Shown here in pieces: positions 13,970 through 13,971 of a DNA stretch of 13,971 bases (its first letter is position 1; each line of letters begins with the position of its first letter). This DNA comes from Candidatus Thiodiazotropha taylori. Lineage in GTDB: Bacteria > Pseudomonadota > Gammaproteobacteria > Chromatiales > Chromatiaceae. Below the pieces are notes generated by a model. It was given only the letters and a program-made list of their open reading frames with translations, did not search any database and was not told where the DNA came from. The stretch spans positions 1 through 13,971 of the forward strand of contig JAHRHW010000070.1 of the NCBI GenBank assembly GCA_019100305.1, written 5' to 3'. The translations under genes and the position numbers were made by a program.

Positions 13970-13971
13970 CT

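Overview
The window is about 14 kb of a bacterial chromosome, most likely from a gammaproteobacterium. This rests on my recognition of protein families (FabI, a DsbB closely resembling the E. coli protein, CobO/BtuR, a FutA-type iron-binding protein behind a good Fur box) and on a moderate GC content. A free-living or symbiotic sulfur-oxidising lineage would fit, but the sequence does not prove that. I see no phage genes, tRNA, rRNA, CRISPR array or transposase gene.

Layout, left to right. Positions 1-243 are non-coding. They hold 10-bp phased ATTNGCG repeats and an intrinsic terminator that closes fabI (enoyl-ACP reductase, minus strand, 244-1020). A 402-bp divergent spacer follows, containing a 13-bp inverted repeat. 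On the plus strand (1423-7683) lies a complete peptide/oligopeptide-type ABC importer: substrate-binding protein, two permeases and a fused double ATPase, in Yej-like order. It has three odd traits. The binding protein is anchored by an N-terminal membrane helix plus coiled coil, both permeases carry extra hydrophobic segments, and the spacer between binding protein and first permease is almost entirely a 207-bp inverted-repeat element (3296-3502). A membrane-bound sensor diguanylate cyclase (7720-9135) follows after 36 bp and may belong to the operon.

Positions 9177-11077 hold a small membrane protein (minus), a DUF815-type AAA+ ATPase (plus) and dsbB (minus), arranged as convergent and divergent singletons. 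A TIGR00266/AIM24-type protein (11299-12087, plus) converges on cobO (12180-12716, minus), with a strong hairpin between them. cobO diverges from a periplasmic ferric-iron binding protein (12851-13873, plus). Its start is a GTG with a strong Shine-Dalgarno sequence, and its promoter carries a near-consensus Fur box.

How the genes fit together: the importer operon would bring peptide-like solutes through the inner membrane, and the adjacent CACHE-like/HAMP/GGDEF protein could translate an external signal into c-di-GMP. The right end is an iron-starvation locus, whose permease and ATPase genes would be expected just outside the window. The most unusual material is the inverted-repeat element inside the importer operon and the divergent architecture of that importer. 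A 14-bp piece of the element recurs at the right edge of the window.
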